Assembly (NCBI RefSeq): GCF_039523335.1
Contig: NZ_BAAAFC010000001.1
Location: 2,542,001 to 2,606,000, forward strand
Source: Marinobacter szutsaonensis
GTDB taxonomy: Bacteria > Pseudomonadota > Gammaproteobacteria > Pseudomonadales > Oleiphilaceae
DNA length: 64,000 nt
Reading direction: 5' to 3'
The first letter of the stretch is position 1. Every line of letters begins with the position of its first letter. Positions 48,311 through 57,147 of this stretch are shown one piece after another. The position numbers were made by a program, and so were the translations under genes. Below the pieces are notes generated by a model. The model worked only from the letters and a program-made list of their open reading frames with translations. It made no database searches and was not told the DNA's origin.

Positions 48311-49174
48311 TTACTTGGCGAACAGGCCCTGGGGCTTTACCAGCAGCACCAGGATCATAAAGATGTAGATAATCATGTTGGACATGCTTGGAATCAGAAC
48401 GGCAGCGAAGGTACTGATCAGACCCACCAGCAACGCACCCACGAAGGCACCTTTGATTGACCCCATGCCGCCGATGACCACCACCACAAAACAGGTGATC
48501 AACACGCTCTCGCCCATGCCCGGCACGATCGAGCGCATGGGGGCGGCGATGATGCCGGAGACGGCGGCCAGCATGACGCCGATGGCAAACACGATGGTGT
48601 AGAGGCTTTTGATATTGACGCCCAGGGCTTCCACCATCTCCCGGTTCGATTCCCCCGCGCGGATCAGCATGCCCAGACGGGTGCGGGACACCACGTAATA
48701 CAGCACGCCGGCGATGGCCACGCAGACCAGGGCCGCGAAAATGCGGTAGATGGGGTAGCTGGAGTTGTCGGTAAACGGAATGCCGCCGTCCAGGGCGCCG
48801 GGCACCGCCACACCGTAGGGATCGTTGCCGAACAGGATGCTCTGCAACGAGTTGAACACGAAGATCATGCCGATGGTGAGCAGTACCTGATCCAGGTGGT
48901 TGCGGTTATACAGCCGCTGGATCAGCACCCGTTCGATCAGGATGCCGAGGCTCAGAGCGATGATGGCGGATAGCACCGCCGAGACAGTGAAGCTGCCGGT
49001 GACGGTGGCGAAGTACCACACCAGGTAGGCGCCCACCATGTACATGGAGCCATGGGCCAGGTTCAGGATGCCCATAACGCCAAACACCAGCGTCAGTCCG
49101 GAGGCAATCAGGAACAGCAGCAAGCCGTACTGAAGGCCGTTGATAAGTTGCACGAAGAAGAGTTCGGTCGTCAT
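48311..49174 (-). CDS. livH: Branched-chain-type ABC permease (LivH), system 2
   Basis: A 287-residue permease beginning MTTELFFVQLINGLQYGLLL, the LivH pattern, with the EAA-like loop IRAGESNREMVEALGVN. It follows the binding-protein gene after a 108-base gap holding two stem-loops. Confidence 0.9.
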   Translation of the reverse strand: MTTELFFVQLINGLQYGLLLFLIASGLTLVFGVMGILNLAHGSMYMVGAYLVWYFATVTGSFTVSAVLSAIIALSLGILIERVLIQRLYNRNHLDQVLLTIGMIFVFNSLQSILFGNDPYGVAVPGALDGGIPFTDNSSYPIYRIFAALVCVAIAGVLYYVVSRTRLGMLIRAGESNREMVEALGVNIKSLYTIVFAIGVMLAAVSGIIAAPMRSIVPGMGESVLITCFVVVVIGGMGSIKGAFVGALLVGLISTFAAVLIPSMSNMIIYIFMILVLLVKPQGLFAK

Positions 49175-49198
49175 AGCGGTACCCAGGGATGTTGCAGC

Positions 49199-49265
49199 GG
49201 ACCCGGGCCGGGTCCGGAAGGGTGGTTTGCAGGAGGTACCCCCGGCCGTTGTCGGTAGGCCGGGG
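49199..49265 (-). terminator. Two stem-loops between system-2 binding protein and livH
   Basis: GGACCCG/CGGGTCC with a 3-base loop (49199-49215) and GGCCGGGG paired with CCCCGGCC around a 10-base loop (49240-49265). Neither has a T-tract. They probably shield the binding-protein mRNA or partially attenuate transcription, mirroring the hairpin in system 1. Confidence 0.5.
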
Positions 49266-49282
49266 AGTGGTTTACCGGCGGA

Positions 49283-50452
49283 TCAGAGCTTGCAGCCGCG
49301 GGCCGGATCTTCCAGCGCTTCGGCCGCGACGCTCGTCACCACGTTCACGCCATCTTTCACTTCCCGCAGGTAGATGTTCTGCACCGGGTTATGGGCCCGG
49401 GAGAAAGTGAAGTCGCCACGGGGGCTGTTGATGGTCAGCTTCGCCATGGTGTCAATCACCGCCTGTTTGTCGCTGACATCACCGTTGAGCTGGTTGATGG
49501 TATTGGCGATAGCCAGACCGGCGTCATAGCCCTGAACCGCGTAGATGTCCGGGTAGTGGCCATACTCGGTATTGAAGGCTTCCCGGAATTCCTGGTTTTT
49601 CGGTACATCCAGCTGCTCGGCGTAGTGCAGGCCGGTGATCACACCCTCGGCGGCTTCACCCTGGGCTTCCAGCGTACCTTCAGTGAGGAAGCCGGAACCC
49701 AGCAGCGGAATCTTGCCGCGCAGGCCCATGGCGTCGTAGTCCTTCACGAACTTGATGGCGCCGCCGCCGGCGAAGAACACGAACACGGCGTCCGGATCCT
49801 GAGCGGCAATGTCACTGATGTGCGGCTGGAAGTTGGTGGAGGGGAAGGGCATCAGCACCTTCTTGACCACGTTGCCGCCGCCGGCCTTGAAGGATTCCTC
49901 GAAGGCCTCGAGGCTTTCCCGGCCCATGCCGTAGTTCCAGCTGATCAGATACACGTCCTTGTAGCCCTTATCGAGGGCGATCTTGCCCATGGGGTAGGAC
50001 GGCTGCCAGGAGGAGAAGGAGGTGCGGAAAATGTTCGGTGAGCACAGTGGGCCGGTGGCTGCGGCGGCGCCGGCGTTCGGAATGATCATCACGGTGTCTT
50101 TGCCTCGCAGCACCTTGATCATCCCCATGGCCACCCCGGAGTGCACCGGACCGATCACAAAGTCGGCTTCGTGCTGGCCGAGCATGGACGAGGCCAGTTC
50201 CGGGGCACGGGCCGGCTTGGCTTCGGTATCCATCTCGATGAACTCGATGTCGGCGCCGTGCAGTTCTGCGGCCTTCTCCTTCAGGGCCAGCTTCAGACCA
50301 TCGCGGCCCGCTTCACCCAGCTGGGCGTAGATGCCGCTGAACGGAAGCATGACGCCGACCTTGACCGGATCAGTGGCTGCTGCGGACGTGGTTGCCGTGG
50401 CGGCAAGGGTGGTAGCCAGAACGGCGCTGGCCAGGGTTTTCATACGGGACAT
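49283..50452 (-). CDS. Periplasmic substrate-binding protein of ABC importer, system 2
   Basis: A 389-residue type-I periplasmic binding protein with a Sec signal peptide (cleavage near SAAA-TD). The mature fold shows VKVGVMLPFSGIYAQLG and DFVIGPVHSGVAMG. Related proteins bind branched amino acids or aromatic acids; the sequence alone does not decide. GAGGTG lies six bases before ATG 50452. It is the first gene of the operon running to the IclR gene. Confidence 0.88.
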   Translation of the reverse strand: MSRMKTLASAVLATTLAATATTSAAATDPVKVGVMLPFSGIYAQLGEAGRDGLKLALKEKAAELHGADIEFIEMDTEAKPARAPELASSMLGQHEADFVIGPVHSGVAMGMIKVLRGKDTVMIIPNAGAAAATGPLCSPNIFRTSFSSWQPSYPMGKIALDKGYKDVYLISWNYGMGRESLEAFEESFKAGGGNVVKKVLMPFPSTNFQPHISDIAAQDPDAVFVFFAGGGAIKFVKDYDAMGLRGKIPLLGSGFLTEGTLEAQGEAAEGVITGLHYAEQLDVPKNQEFREAFNTEYGHYPDIYAVQGYDAGLAIANTINQLNGDVSDKQAVIDTMAKLTINSPRGDFTFSRAHNPVQNIYLREVKDGVNVVTSVAAEALEDPARGCKL

Positions 50453-50688
50453 ATCAACACCTCAGATTCTTGTTGTGCGGTTGTCCCATTAGAGGCCGGT
50501 AGCGCAGCCGGCAATATCCGTTTTCTGCAGAGGGGTGTCCGTGCTTTGCACAGGTATCGGCATCTGATATTACAGAAAATGGATAGTGCTTTTCCTGCTC
50601 AGGATATTGGCGCCAGGGAAGTTCGCCAATAATGAAGCTGCCGATGCGGTGATAGGTAACAAGAATCGATAAAAAAAAGGAGTTTGAA

Positions 50689-51486
50689 ATGCACGCGATG
50701 ACTGCCGTTTTCGTCGGCGCCCTTGTTCGGGTCGCCGGTATTACATTATTCACCTTCGCACTGGGCGCCGGCTCCGTCACCATGGCGGGCGAGCGTCTCT
50801 ACCTGTTCACCCAGAACTACCCCCCTTTGCATACTTCCACAACCGGTAAGGATTTTGCCCACACGGCGGACGATATTGAGGGTGTATGCAGTGACATGGT
50901 AAAGGCCATTCTGGCGCGCTCCGGGTATGACTATGTGATGAAAATGCGGGCCTGGAGCTATGCGTTCGAGCGAGGTCAGGGGAATGCGAACCATGGTGTG
51001 TTCTGCACCGCCCGAACCGATGAGCGTGAGGATCTGTTCCAGTGGGTCGGGCCCCTGATGTCACTGCGATGGACCCTTTTTGCGGCGCCGGGTTCCAGCA
51101 TTACCCTCTCCAGCCTTGAAGATGCCAGAGGCTTGCGGATTGCCGGTTACAAGGGGGATGTCATGTCTGAATACCTGTTAGATCGGGGCTTCAATATGAC
51201 GATGGGGGCCTTTGGCGCGGTCAACGCCCGACGGCTTATTCTGGATCAGGCGGACCTGTGGGTGGCCGATGCGGTCATGGGGCCGATGGTGGCGCGCTCG
51301 GAGTATGGTATTGAGGGATTGCGGCCGGTGCTCGAATTCAAGGAAACACCGCTGTATCTGTCGATGAGCAAGGAAACGTCGCCGGAGATTGTGGCCGATC
51401 TTCAACAGGCCCTGGATGCTGCCCGCAAATCCGGTCAGCTGGGGGCGCTGCTCTCCCGGGCGGAGCCGGAGTCGGCAACGGATTAA
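50689..51486 (+). CDS. Extracellular solute-binding protein (family 3-like)
   Basis: A 265-residue protein with a hydrophobic N-terminus (TLFTFALGAGSVTMAG, signal or anchor) and a bacterial family-3 solute-binding fold: LYLFTQNYPPLHT, the Asp/Glu-rich DIEGVCSDMVKAIL, and DLWVADAVMGPMVA. Proteins of this shape bind amino acids or act as sensory modules. AAGGAG is well spaced before ATG 50689. No permease gene accompanies it. Its role in the aromatic cluster is unknown. Confidence 0.75.
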   Translation: MHAMTAVFVGALVRVAGITLFTFALGAGSVTMAGERLYLFTQNYPPLHTSTTGKDFAHTADDIEGVCSDMVKAILARSGYDYVMKMRAWSYAFERGQGNANHGVFCTARTDEREDLFQWVGPLMSLRWTLFAAPGSSITLSSLEDARGLRIAGYKGDVMSEYLLDRGFNMTMGAFGAVNARRLILDQADLWVADAVMGPMVARSEYGIEGLRPVLEFKETPLYLSMSKETSPEIVADLQQALDAARKSGQLGALLSRAEPESATD

Positions 51487-51498
51487 GTGCTTTCGTTG

Positions 51499-51530
51499 CA
51501 CCGGGCCCGGACGTTTGTCCGGACCCGGTG
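51499..51530. terminator. Hairpin between convergent genes (solute-binding protein and pcaD)
   Basis: CACCGGGCCCGGAC and GTCCGGACCCGGTG pair around GTTT with a single mismatch. No T-tract; likely shared end of two converging transcripts. Confidence 0.5.
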
Positions 51531-51547
51531 TCCGGGTAGCCTGAAGG

Positions 51548-52336
51548 TCAGGCCAAGTGGTTGATCAGGATCTCGCTGAAACTTCCCGGGCATTCCACCG
51601 ACGGTACGTGGCCGATTCCGTCCAGGATGACCGGATCCGGGGAGCCACTGAACTGCGCCAGGGCCTTCAGTGATTCCGGCGGAGTGGCCAAGTCGTCGGC
51701 CCCGCCGATCAGTAGCAAAGGCAGATCGCGGCCCCGCAGTTTCTCGCGGAAATCCGCCTTGCCCAGCATCTCGCACAGCAGGGCATAGCTGTTGTCGTCA
51801 CCGCGACCCATGATTACTTTCCAGCCGTCGAGCAATGCCGGTTGCTCCTTGCAGGCCGCCGGACCGAACCAGCGCGGCACAATCTCTCCGGCCATGGCGG
51901 CAAGGCCCTTGGCGCGGACGTTGGAAGCACGGAGATTCCAGGCTTCTGAAGTGCCGATGATGGCGCCTGTGTTGGTCAGTGTGGCGGAAATCAGGCTGTC
52001 GCTGTATTCGGCAACCAGCTGCTGGCCAATAACTCCGCCGATGGACGTGCCGGCAAAGTGAAAGGCCTTGGTGCCGGCCACCTGCGCCAGGGTCAGGGCT
52101 TCCTGGGCCAGGTCATCCGGGGTGATTTCCCCGGCGCTTTCCGGCCAGGCGCTGCTGGCGCCGTGCCCGGGCAGATCCCAGGTCAGCACCCGGAACTTGC
52201 CCAGTAGGGCCGGCAACATGTCGTCCCAGACACCCTGGGTCATGCCCAGGGGATGCGCCAGTACCAGCAGGGGCTTCTCGCTGTCGCCGAGCAGGCGGTA
52301 GCAGATAGTTCGGCCGTTATGGTTCAGAAATGACAT
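51548..52336 (-). CDS. pcaD: 3-oxoadipate enol-lactonase
   Basis: A 262-residue alpha/beta hydrolase that opens 3-oxoadipate enol-lactone to 3-oxoadipate, the step joining the catechol and protocatechuate routes. The nucleophile is Ser98 in GTSIGG, the oxyanion-hole region is HPLGMTQ, and the catalytic His lies in DGIGHVPSVE. ATG 52336 has AAGGAG six bases upstream; the frame to 52408 is spurious. It follows pcaF by 14 bases and ends the minus-strand catI-catJ-pcaF-pcaD run. A catD name would be equally valid. Confidence 0.9.
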   Translation of the reverse strand: MSFLNHNGRTICYRLLGDSEKPLLVLAHPLGMTQGVWDDMLPALLGKFRVLTWDLPGHGASSAWPESAGEITPDDLAQEALTLAQVAGTKAFHFAGTSIGGVIGQQLVAEYSDSLISATLTNTGAIIGTSEAWNLRASNVRAKGLAAMAGEIVPRWFGPAACKEQPALLDGWKVIMGRGDDNSYALLCEMLGKADFREKLRGRDLPLLLIGGADDLATPPESLKALAQFSGSPDPVILDGIGHVPSVECPGSFSEILINHLA

Positions 52337-52350
52337 GGAAGCTCCTTCGG

Positions 52351-53553
52351 TCAGACCCGTTCGATCAGTGTAGCAATACCCTGACCCACACCCACACACA
52401 TGGTGCACAAGGCATAACGGCCGCCGGTGCGCTGCAGCTGGTGGGCGGCAGTCATCAGCAGGCGGGCGCCGGACATGCCCAGCGGGTGGCCAAGGGCAAT
52501 GGCACCGCCGTTCGGGTTGACCCGGGGATCGTCGTCGGCGATGCCAAGCTCACGCAGGACGGCCAGGCCCTGGGCGGCGAAGGCTTCGTTCAGCTCGATC
52601 ACGTCAATGTCGGCGATGCTGATGTTCTGCTTCTCCAGCAGCTTCTGAACCGCGGGTACCGGGCCGATGCCCATGATGCGGGGCTCTACGCCAGCGGTGG
52701 CCATGCCAAGGATTTTGGCCATGGGCTTGAGGCCCTGCTGTTTCACTGCGGCTTCGCTGGCTACCAGCATCGCGGCGGCGCCGTCGTTGACGCCGGAGGC
52801 GTTGCCGGCGGTCACGCTGCCGTTGTCACGGAAGGGCGTGGGCAGGGAGGCGAGCTTCTCCAGGGTGGTGCTGCGGGGATGCTCGTCGGTGTCGAACACC
52901 AGCGGGTCCTGCTTTCGACGCGGGATGGAGACCGGGACGATCTCTTCGGCGAAGACGCCGTTCAGTTGTGCCCGGGCGGTCTTCTGCTGGGAACGGAAAG
53001 CGAACAGATCCTGATCTTCACGGGAAATATTGAACTGTTCGGCGACGTTCTCCGCCGTTTCTGGCATGGAGTCGATGCCGTACTGTTTCTTCATCAGCGG
53101 GTTCACGAAGCGCCAGCCGATGGTGGTGTCTTCAATTTTCTGGCCCCGGGAGAAGGCGCTGTCAGCCTTGCCCATTACGTACGGGGCACGGGACATGGAC
53201 TCCACGCCACCAGCCAGCACCAGATCCATTTCCCCGGCGCGGATGGCGCGGAAGGCAGTGCCCACGGCGTCCATACCGGATCCGCACAACCGGTTGAGGG
53301 TGGTGCCGGGTACGGAGGTGGGCAGACCGGCCAGCAACGCGGACATGCGGGCCACGTTGCGGTTGTCTTCACCGGCCTGGTTGGCGCTGCCCATCATGAC
53401 CTCGTCGATGGCCGCCGGGTCCAGTTCCGGAGCCTGCTCCAGCACGGCCTTGAAGATATGAGCCGCCAGATCGTCCGGGCGCACGCTGGCAAGGGTGCCA
53501 CCGAAGCGGCCGATGGCCGAACGGCGGGGATGGCAGAGAAATACGTCAGTCAT
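52351..53553 (-). CDS. pcaF: 3-oxoadipyl-CoA thiolase
   Basis: A 400-residue thiolase that cleaves 3-oxoadipyl-CoA with CoA to succinyl-CoA and acetyl-CoA, the last step of the pathway. Nucleophilic Cys90 lies in [10 protein letters not shown], and [16 protein letters not shown] and [10 protein letters not shown] complete the active site near the C-terminus. ATG 53553 is preceded by GAGG at 7 bases. It starts 8 bases after catJ. Confidence 0.95.
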   Translation of the reverse strand: MTDVFLCHPRRSAIGRFGGTLASVRPDDLAAHIFKAVLEQAPELDPAAIDEVMMGSANQAGEDNRNVARMSALLAGLPTSVPGTTLNRLCGSGMDAVGTAFRAIRAGEMDLVLAGGVESMSRAPYVMGKADSAFSRGQKIEDTTIGWRFVNPLMKKQYGIDSMPETAENVAEQFNISREDQDLFAFRSQQKTARAQLNGVFAEEIVPVSIPRRKQDPLVFDTDEHPRSTTLEKLASLPTPFRDNGSVTAGNASGVNDGAAAMLVASEAAVKQQGLKPMAKILGMATAGVEPRIMGIGPVPAVQKLLEKQNISIADIDVIELNEAFAAQGLAVLRELGIADDDPRVNPNGGAIALGHPLGMSGARLLMTAAHQLQRTGGRYALCTMCVGVGQGIATLIERV

Positions 53554-53561
53554 GGTGAACC

Positions 53562-54338
53562 TCACTGTTGGCCGGAATGATGGGCATTGGTGCGGGCTTT
53601 CAGGTCTCGCAGCACTTCCAGTTCTTCGGCGGTCGGCGCCGGGGTGGTTTCCAGCTGGTCGGCGAAGCGGATGTCCCAGCCGGTGGCTTCGATCACGTCT
53701 TCCCGGGTCACGTTCGGGTGCAGGGAGGTGACCACCAGCTCCTTGGTTTCCGGATCCGGCTTGAGGATGCACAGATCGGTGATCACTACCGTGGGGCCGC
53801 GGCCGATGTTCGGTACGTTGTCCCGGGCCTTGCCGTCACGGCCGAAGCCGACGGTGGTCACGAAGTCCACGTCCTTTACGAAGGTGCGCTTGGAGTGCTT
53901 CACGGTAATGAACACTTCCTTGGCGTTGGTGGCAATCTCCGGGGCACCGCCGCCGCCGGGCAGACGAACCTTCGGCTCGCGGTAATCACCGATCAGGGTG
54001 GTGTTCAGGTTGGCGAAACGGTCGATCTGGGCAGTACCCAGGAAGCCGACGCTGATGTGGCCACCCTGCAGCCAGTAGCGGAACATCTCTGGTACCGAGA
54101 CGGTGGTCAGGGCAGACTCGCACAACTCGCCGTCACCGATGGACAGCGGCAGTACGTCCGGCTTCGTCTGCAACGTGCCGGATTCGTAGATCAGGGTCAC
54201 ATCCGGAGCGTGGGTCAGACGCGCCAGGTTGGCCGCCTCACTGGGCAGACCGATACCCACAAAGCAGGTCATGTCGTTGGTCAGCGCCCGGGCGGCGGTG
54301 ACGCTCATCATTTCCGAGGAAGTAAATTCAAGGCTCAT
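53562..54338 (-). CDS. catJ: 3-oxoadipate CoA-transferase subunit B
   Basis: A 258-residue beta subunit transferring CoA from succinyl-CoA to 3-oxoadipate. The region LIYESGTLQ carries the likely catalytic glutamate, followed by GFLGTAQIDRFANLN. The length matches CatJ of Pseudomonas knackmussii (about 260) rather than the shorter PcaJ (about 213), so this is the CatIJ subgroup. It starts 1 base after catI. Confidence 0.88.
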   Translation of the reverse strand: MSLEFTSSEMMSVTAARALTNDMTCFVGIGLPSEAANLARLTHAPDVTLIYESGTLQTKPDVLPLSIGDGELCESALTTVSVPEMFRYWLQGGHISVGFLGTAQIDRFANLNTTLIGDYREPKVRLPGGGGAPEIATNAKEVFITVKHSKRTFVKDVDFVTTVGFGRDGKARDNVPNIGRGPTVVITDLCILKPDPETKELVVTSLHPNVTREDVIEATGWDIRFADQLETTPAPTAEELEVLRDLKARTNAHHSGQQ

Positions 54339-54339
54339 C

Positions 54340-55155
54340 TCACGCTGCTCCTTTCTCGAATACGTTGTCTTTCAGCCAGGCCTGGAAGGTGTCGCGGTCA
54401 CGGGCGATGCCGTCCCAGTCCTTGTAGAAGGCGTTGTCACGGTCGTAGTAGCCCAGGGCGTAGGAGGGCCTGGCACCTTTCGGGGCCTCGGCAATGGCGG
54501 TCACCGCCCAGGACGGCAGTACGCAGGCGTTCACGGAGGCGCCCAGGTCATCCACGATCTCTTCCACGGTGACGATGCTGCGCTTGGCGGCCAGAACTGC
54601 TTCCTTCTGGATACCGACGATGCCTTCAACCAGTACATTGCCCTTGCGATCGGCGCGTTGGGCGTGGATTACCGTCACGTCCGGGCGAACCGACGGCACG
54701 GCAGCCAGGCGCTCACCGGTAAATGGGCATTCGATGAACTTGATCTGATCGTTGACCTTCGGCAGGTCGCTGCCGACATAACCGCGCAGGACAGCCAGCG
54801 GCAGGCCTGCGGCGCCGGCTTCATAGGCGCAGGCCATGGCGGCATGGCTGTGTTCGAGGATTTCCAGCTTGTTCGGCCAGCCTTTCTCGACCGCATCCCG
54901 CAGGCGATGCAGGGAGCCGACGCCGGGGTTGCCTCCCCAGGAGAAAATCAGCTTTTTCGCGCAGCCGGCACCGATCAGCTGGTCGTACACCAGGTCCGGC
55001 GTCATCCGGATCAGAGTCAGATCGCGCTTTTCCTGACGAATGATTTCGTGGCCCGCCGCGAACGGGATCAGGTGGGTAAAGCCTTCCATCGCCACGGTAT
55101 CACCGTTGTTGATGTGTTTGCTCACCGCTTCCTGGAGGGAGAGGAATTCAGCCAT
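54340..55155 (-). CDS. catI: 3-oxoadipate CoA-transferase subunit A
   Basis: A 271-residue alpha subunit, first gene of the catI-catJ-pcaF-pcaD operon. It contains NGDTVAMEGFTHLIPFA and SWGGNPGVGSLH, and is of CatI length rather than that of PcaI. ATG 55155 has GGAG nine bases upstream; the frame to 55203 would run through two regulator boxes. Control is probably by the divergent IclR regulator through boxes at 55187-55220. Confidence 0.88.
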   Translation of the reverse strand: MAEFLSLQEAVSKHINNGDTVAMEGFTHLIPFAAGHEIIRQEKRDLTLIRMTPDLVYDQLIGAGCAKKLIFSWGGNPGVGSLHRLRDAVEKGWPNKLEILEHSHAAMACAYEAGAAGLPLAVLRGYVGSDLPKVNDQIKFIECPFTGERLAAVPSVRPDVTVIHAQRADRKGNVLVEGIVGIQKEAVLAAKRSIVTVEEIVDDLGASVNACVLPSWAVTAIAEAPKGARPSYALGYYDRDNAFYKDWDGIARDRDTFQAWLKDNVFEKGAA

Positions 55156-55186
55156 CGCAGTGTCTCCATCGTGTTTCGGTTGAAAA

Positions 55187-55201
55187 GTTCGATATACGAA
55201 C
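55187..55201. promoter_or_regulatory. PcaR-type operator box 1 upstream of catI
   Basis: GTTCG-ATATA-CGAAC, a perfect palindrome centred 39 bases before the catI start. It closely resembles the 15-base PcaR site reported from Pseudomonas putida (GTTCGATAATCGCAC, recalled). Confidence 0.75.
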
Positions 55202-55205
55202 ATAA

Positions 55206-55220
55206 GTTTAATATGCGAAC
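55206..55220. promoter_or_regulatory. PcaR-type operator box 2 upstream of catI
   Basis: GTTTAATATGCGAAC, matching the box at 55187 at most arm positions and centred 19 bases from it (nearly two helical turns). The pair likely covers the catI promoter. Confidence 0.6.
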
Positions 55221-55286
55221 ATAATGGCGCGATTGGTTTTGTGTCGTCAAGTACAAATTTTCACCAGCTGGCAAAAATGCACCGAT

Positions 55287-55301
55287 GTTCGGAGTGCGAA
55301 C
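55287..55301. promoter_or_regulatory. PcaR-type operator box 3 before pcaR
   Basis: GTTCG-GAGTG-CGAAC, perfect arms, centred 60 bases before the pcaR start codon. Suggests autoregulation by the IclR protein. Confidence 0.65.
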
Positions 55302-55353
55302 CAGCTGTTACCATGCGCTGACACCGACTTTCCAAGGTGCTGAAGGAGCCGGA

Positions 55354-56133
55354 ATGGACGAACAGATTCTCAAGCCCGGAGACCGGGATTACGTGGGGGC
55401 ATTGGCCTCAGGGCTGGACGTGCTCCAGGCGTTTGATGCCGAGCACCCGCGCATGACCCTGAGTGAAGTGGCGGCGAGAACAGAGATGGACCGGGCCAAG
55501 GCCCGCCGTTTCCTGCTCACCCTGCACGCGCTGGGTTTCGTGAAGCGCACCGGCCGGCAGTTCGAGCTGACGCCCCGGGTGTTGCAGTTGGGGTATGCCT
55601 ACCAGGCCTCCAATCAGTACCGGGCGGTGATCCAGCAATACCTGGAAGACATCACGGCCGAGCTCGGGGAGTCATCATCCCTGGCTGTGCTGGATGGCGA
55701 TGATGTGGTTTATGTCGTGCGCTCGGCGGCCCGGCACCGGCTTATGGCCATTACGCTGTCGGTGGGTACCCGCCTGCCGGCGGCCTACACCTCCATGGGG
55801 CGGGTGTTACTGGCGCAGTTGCCAGAGGATGAACTCGATGCGTTCCTGGCGCGGGTCCGGCTCGAGCGTTTCACCGAGTCCTCGGTGACCGACAAGGGAG
55901 CGTTGCGCAACGCCATTGAACAGGCGCGGGAGCAGGGCTATGCAGTGGTGGATCAGGAGCTGGATCTTGGTCTTAGGTCGGTGGCAGTGCCGGTGTTTTC
56001 CGGCGGTGGGGAGTTGCTCGGCGCGCTCAATATCAGTACCAATGCCGCCCGGGTGGATATGGACACCCTGCTTCAGGTATATCTGCCACGCCTGCAGGCG
56101 GTGGCAGAGAAGGTGCGCCAGACCGCCCGTTAA
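55354..56133 (+). CDS. pcaR: IclR family regulator of the 3-oxoadipate genes (PcaR-like)
   Basis: A 259-residue regulator with an N-terminal winged helix (LSEVAARTEMDRAKARRFLL) and a C-terminal effector domain (VGTRLPAAYTSMGRVLLAQL), matching the PcaR/PcaU/PobR branch of IclR proteins. It probably responds to 3-oxoadipate. GAAGGAG precedes ATG 55354; the frame to 55285 is spurious. It is divergent from catI, with three shared boxes in the 198-base gap. Confidence 0.85.
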   Translation: MDEQILKPGDRDYVGALASGLDVLQAFDAEHPRMTLSEVAARTEMDRAKARRFLLTLHALGFVKRTGRQFELTPRVLQLGYAYQASNQYRAVIQQYLEDITAELGESSSLAVLDGDDVVYVVRSAARHRLMAITLSVGTRLPAAYTSMGRVLLAQLPEDELDAFLARVRLERFTESSVTDKGALRNAIEQAREQGYAVVDQELDLGLRSVAVPVFSGGGELLGALNISTNAARVDMDTLLQVYLPRLQAVAEKVRQTAR

Positions 56134-56138
56134 GTCTT

Positions 56139-57041
56139 TTACGGATAACGACCGGTCAGCCGGTTTTCTACCAGCTCGGCCAGAATGGTGTTGGCCAGGC
56201 GCATTACCGCATTCGGGTTCTCGCCCCGCCGTCGGGAGGCGATGACCGGAGTGGTGATGTTGTTGTCTTCCAGAGGCATGTACTCCACCCCTTCTCTGTG
56301 CAACCGGCGGACCTGGTCCGGCACCAGGGTGAACCCCATGTCCGAGGCCACCAGGGACAGTGCCGTCTGTAGATCATTAACCTGCTGGACGACATGAATC
56401 TTGAGGCCGCGGCGATGAAACAGGCCCTGGGTAATGTCGGCGAAATTCGGTCCGGGTCCGGAGGGGAACGCCACCATGGGCCATTCGGACAGCTCCTTCA
56501 TGGATGGCGGGTGCCGGGTCAACGGGTGCTTGGCCGGGAGTGCGGCAATGATGGGCTCGTCAAACAGGTTCTCCTGCTCCACATCCGGATCTTCAATTCG
56601 CAGCCGGCCGAAGCCTATATCAATCTTGCCCGCCTTCAGGGCCTCCACCTGTTCCCGGGTTTTTAACTCGTGCAGCACAATTTCCAGGTTCTTGTTCTGG
56701 CGTAGCCGGCGCACCATCAATGGCAGCTGCCCATAGAACACGGAGGGCACGAAGCCGATGGAGAACAGGGTCTTTCGGTGTTGCGCAATGCGCCGGGTGT
56801 CCTCGACCGTCGAGGTTACCTTGTCCAGGATCTGGCGCGCCTGTTCCAGGAAATATTCCCCCCCGGTGGTCAGTTCCAGTCCCCGGGGTTTGCGGATGAA
56901 CAGATCGACCCCGATTTCCTCTTCCAGCTGTTTGATGGCCCGGGTCAGCGGTGGCTGGGCAATGAACAACTGTTCTGCTGCCCGGGTCAGGTTGCGCTCT
57001 TCTGCTACGGCGACGAAGTACCGCAAGTGTCGCAGCTCCAT
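56139..57041 (-). CDS. catR: LysR family activator CatR
   Basis: A 300-residue LysR regulator: N-terminal helix-turn-helix (NLTRAAEQLFIAQPPLTRAI) and effector-binding domain. It resembles CatR/CatM/BenM, which are activated by cis,cis-muconate. It is divergent from catB with a 106-base gap, the classic arrangement, and an ATAC-N7-GTAT site lies 3 bases before its start codon. It ends 5 bases after the pcaR stop, convergently. Confidence 0.9.
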   Translation of the reverse strand: MELRHLRYFVAVAEERNLTRAAEQLFIAQPPLTRAIKQLEEEIGVDLFIRKPRGLELTTGGEYFLEQARQILDKVTSTVEDTRRIAQHRKTLFSIGFVPSVFYGQLPLMVRRLRQNKNLEIVLHELKTREQVEALKAGKIDIGFGRLRIEDPDVEQENLFDEPIIAALPAKHPLTRHPPSMKELSEWPMVAFPSGPGPNFADITQGLFHRRGLKIHVVQQVNDLQTALSLVASDMGFTLVPDQVRRLHREGVEYMPLEDNNITTPVIASRRRGENPNAVMRLANTILAELVENRLTGRYP

Positions 57042-57043
57042 CC

Positions 57044-57058
57044 ATACCTCCAGGGTAT
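57044..57058. promoter_or_regulatory. CatR/BenM-type operator between catR and catB
   Basis: ATAC-CTCCAGG-GTAT, the perfect dyad reported as the high-affinity site of BenM/CatM. It abuts the catR start (57041), so binding would both repress catR and activate catB. I see no clear second low-affinity site. Confidence 0.75.
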
Positions 57059-57147
57059 CGGTTATTACTTAATCAATATTGGTTCATATCCGTGAAACTT
57101 CGTACTGTTCGAATCACAGGTTTTTTTACTTGCGATTCGGAGAGCAC

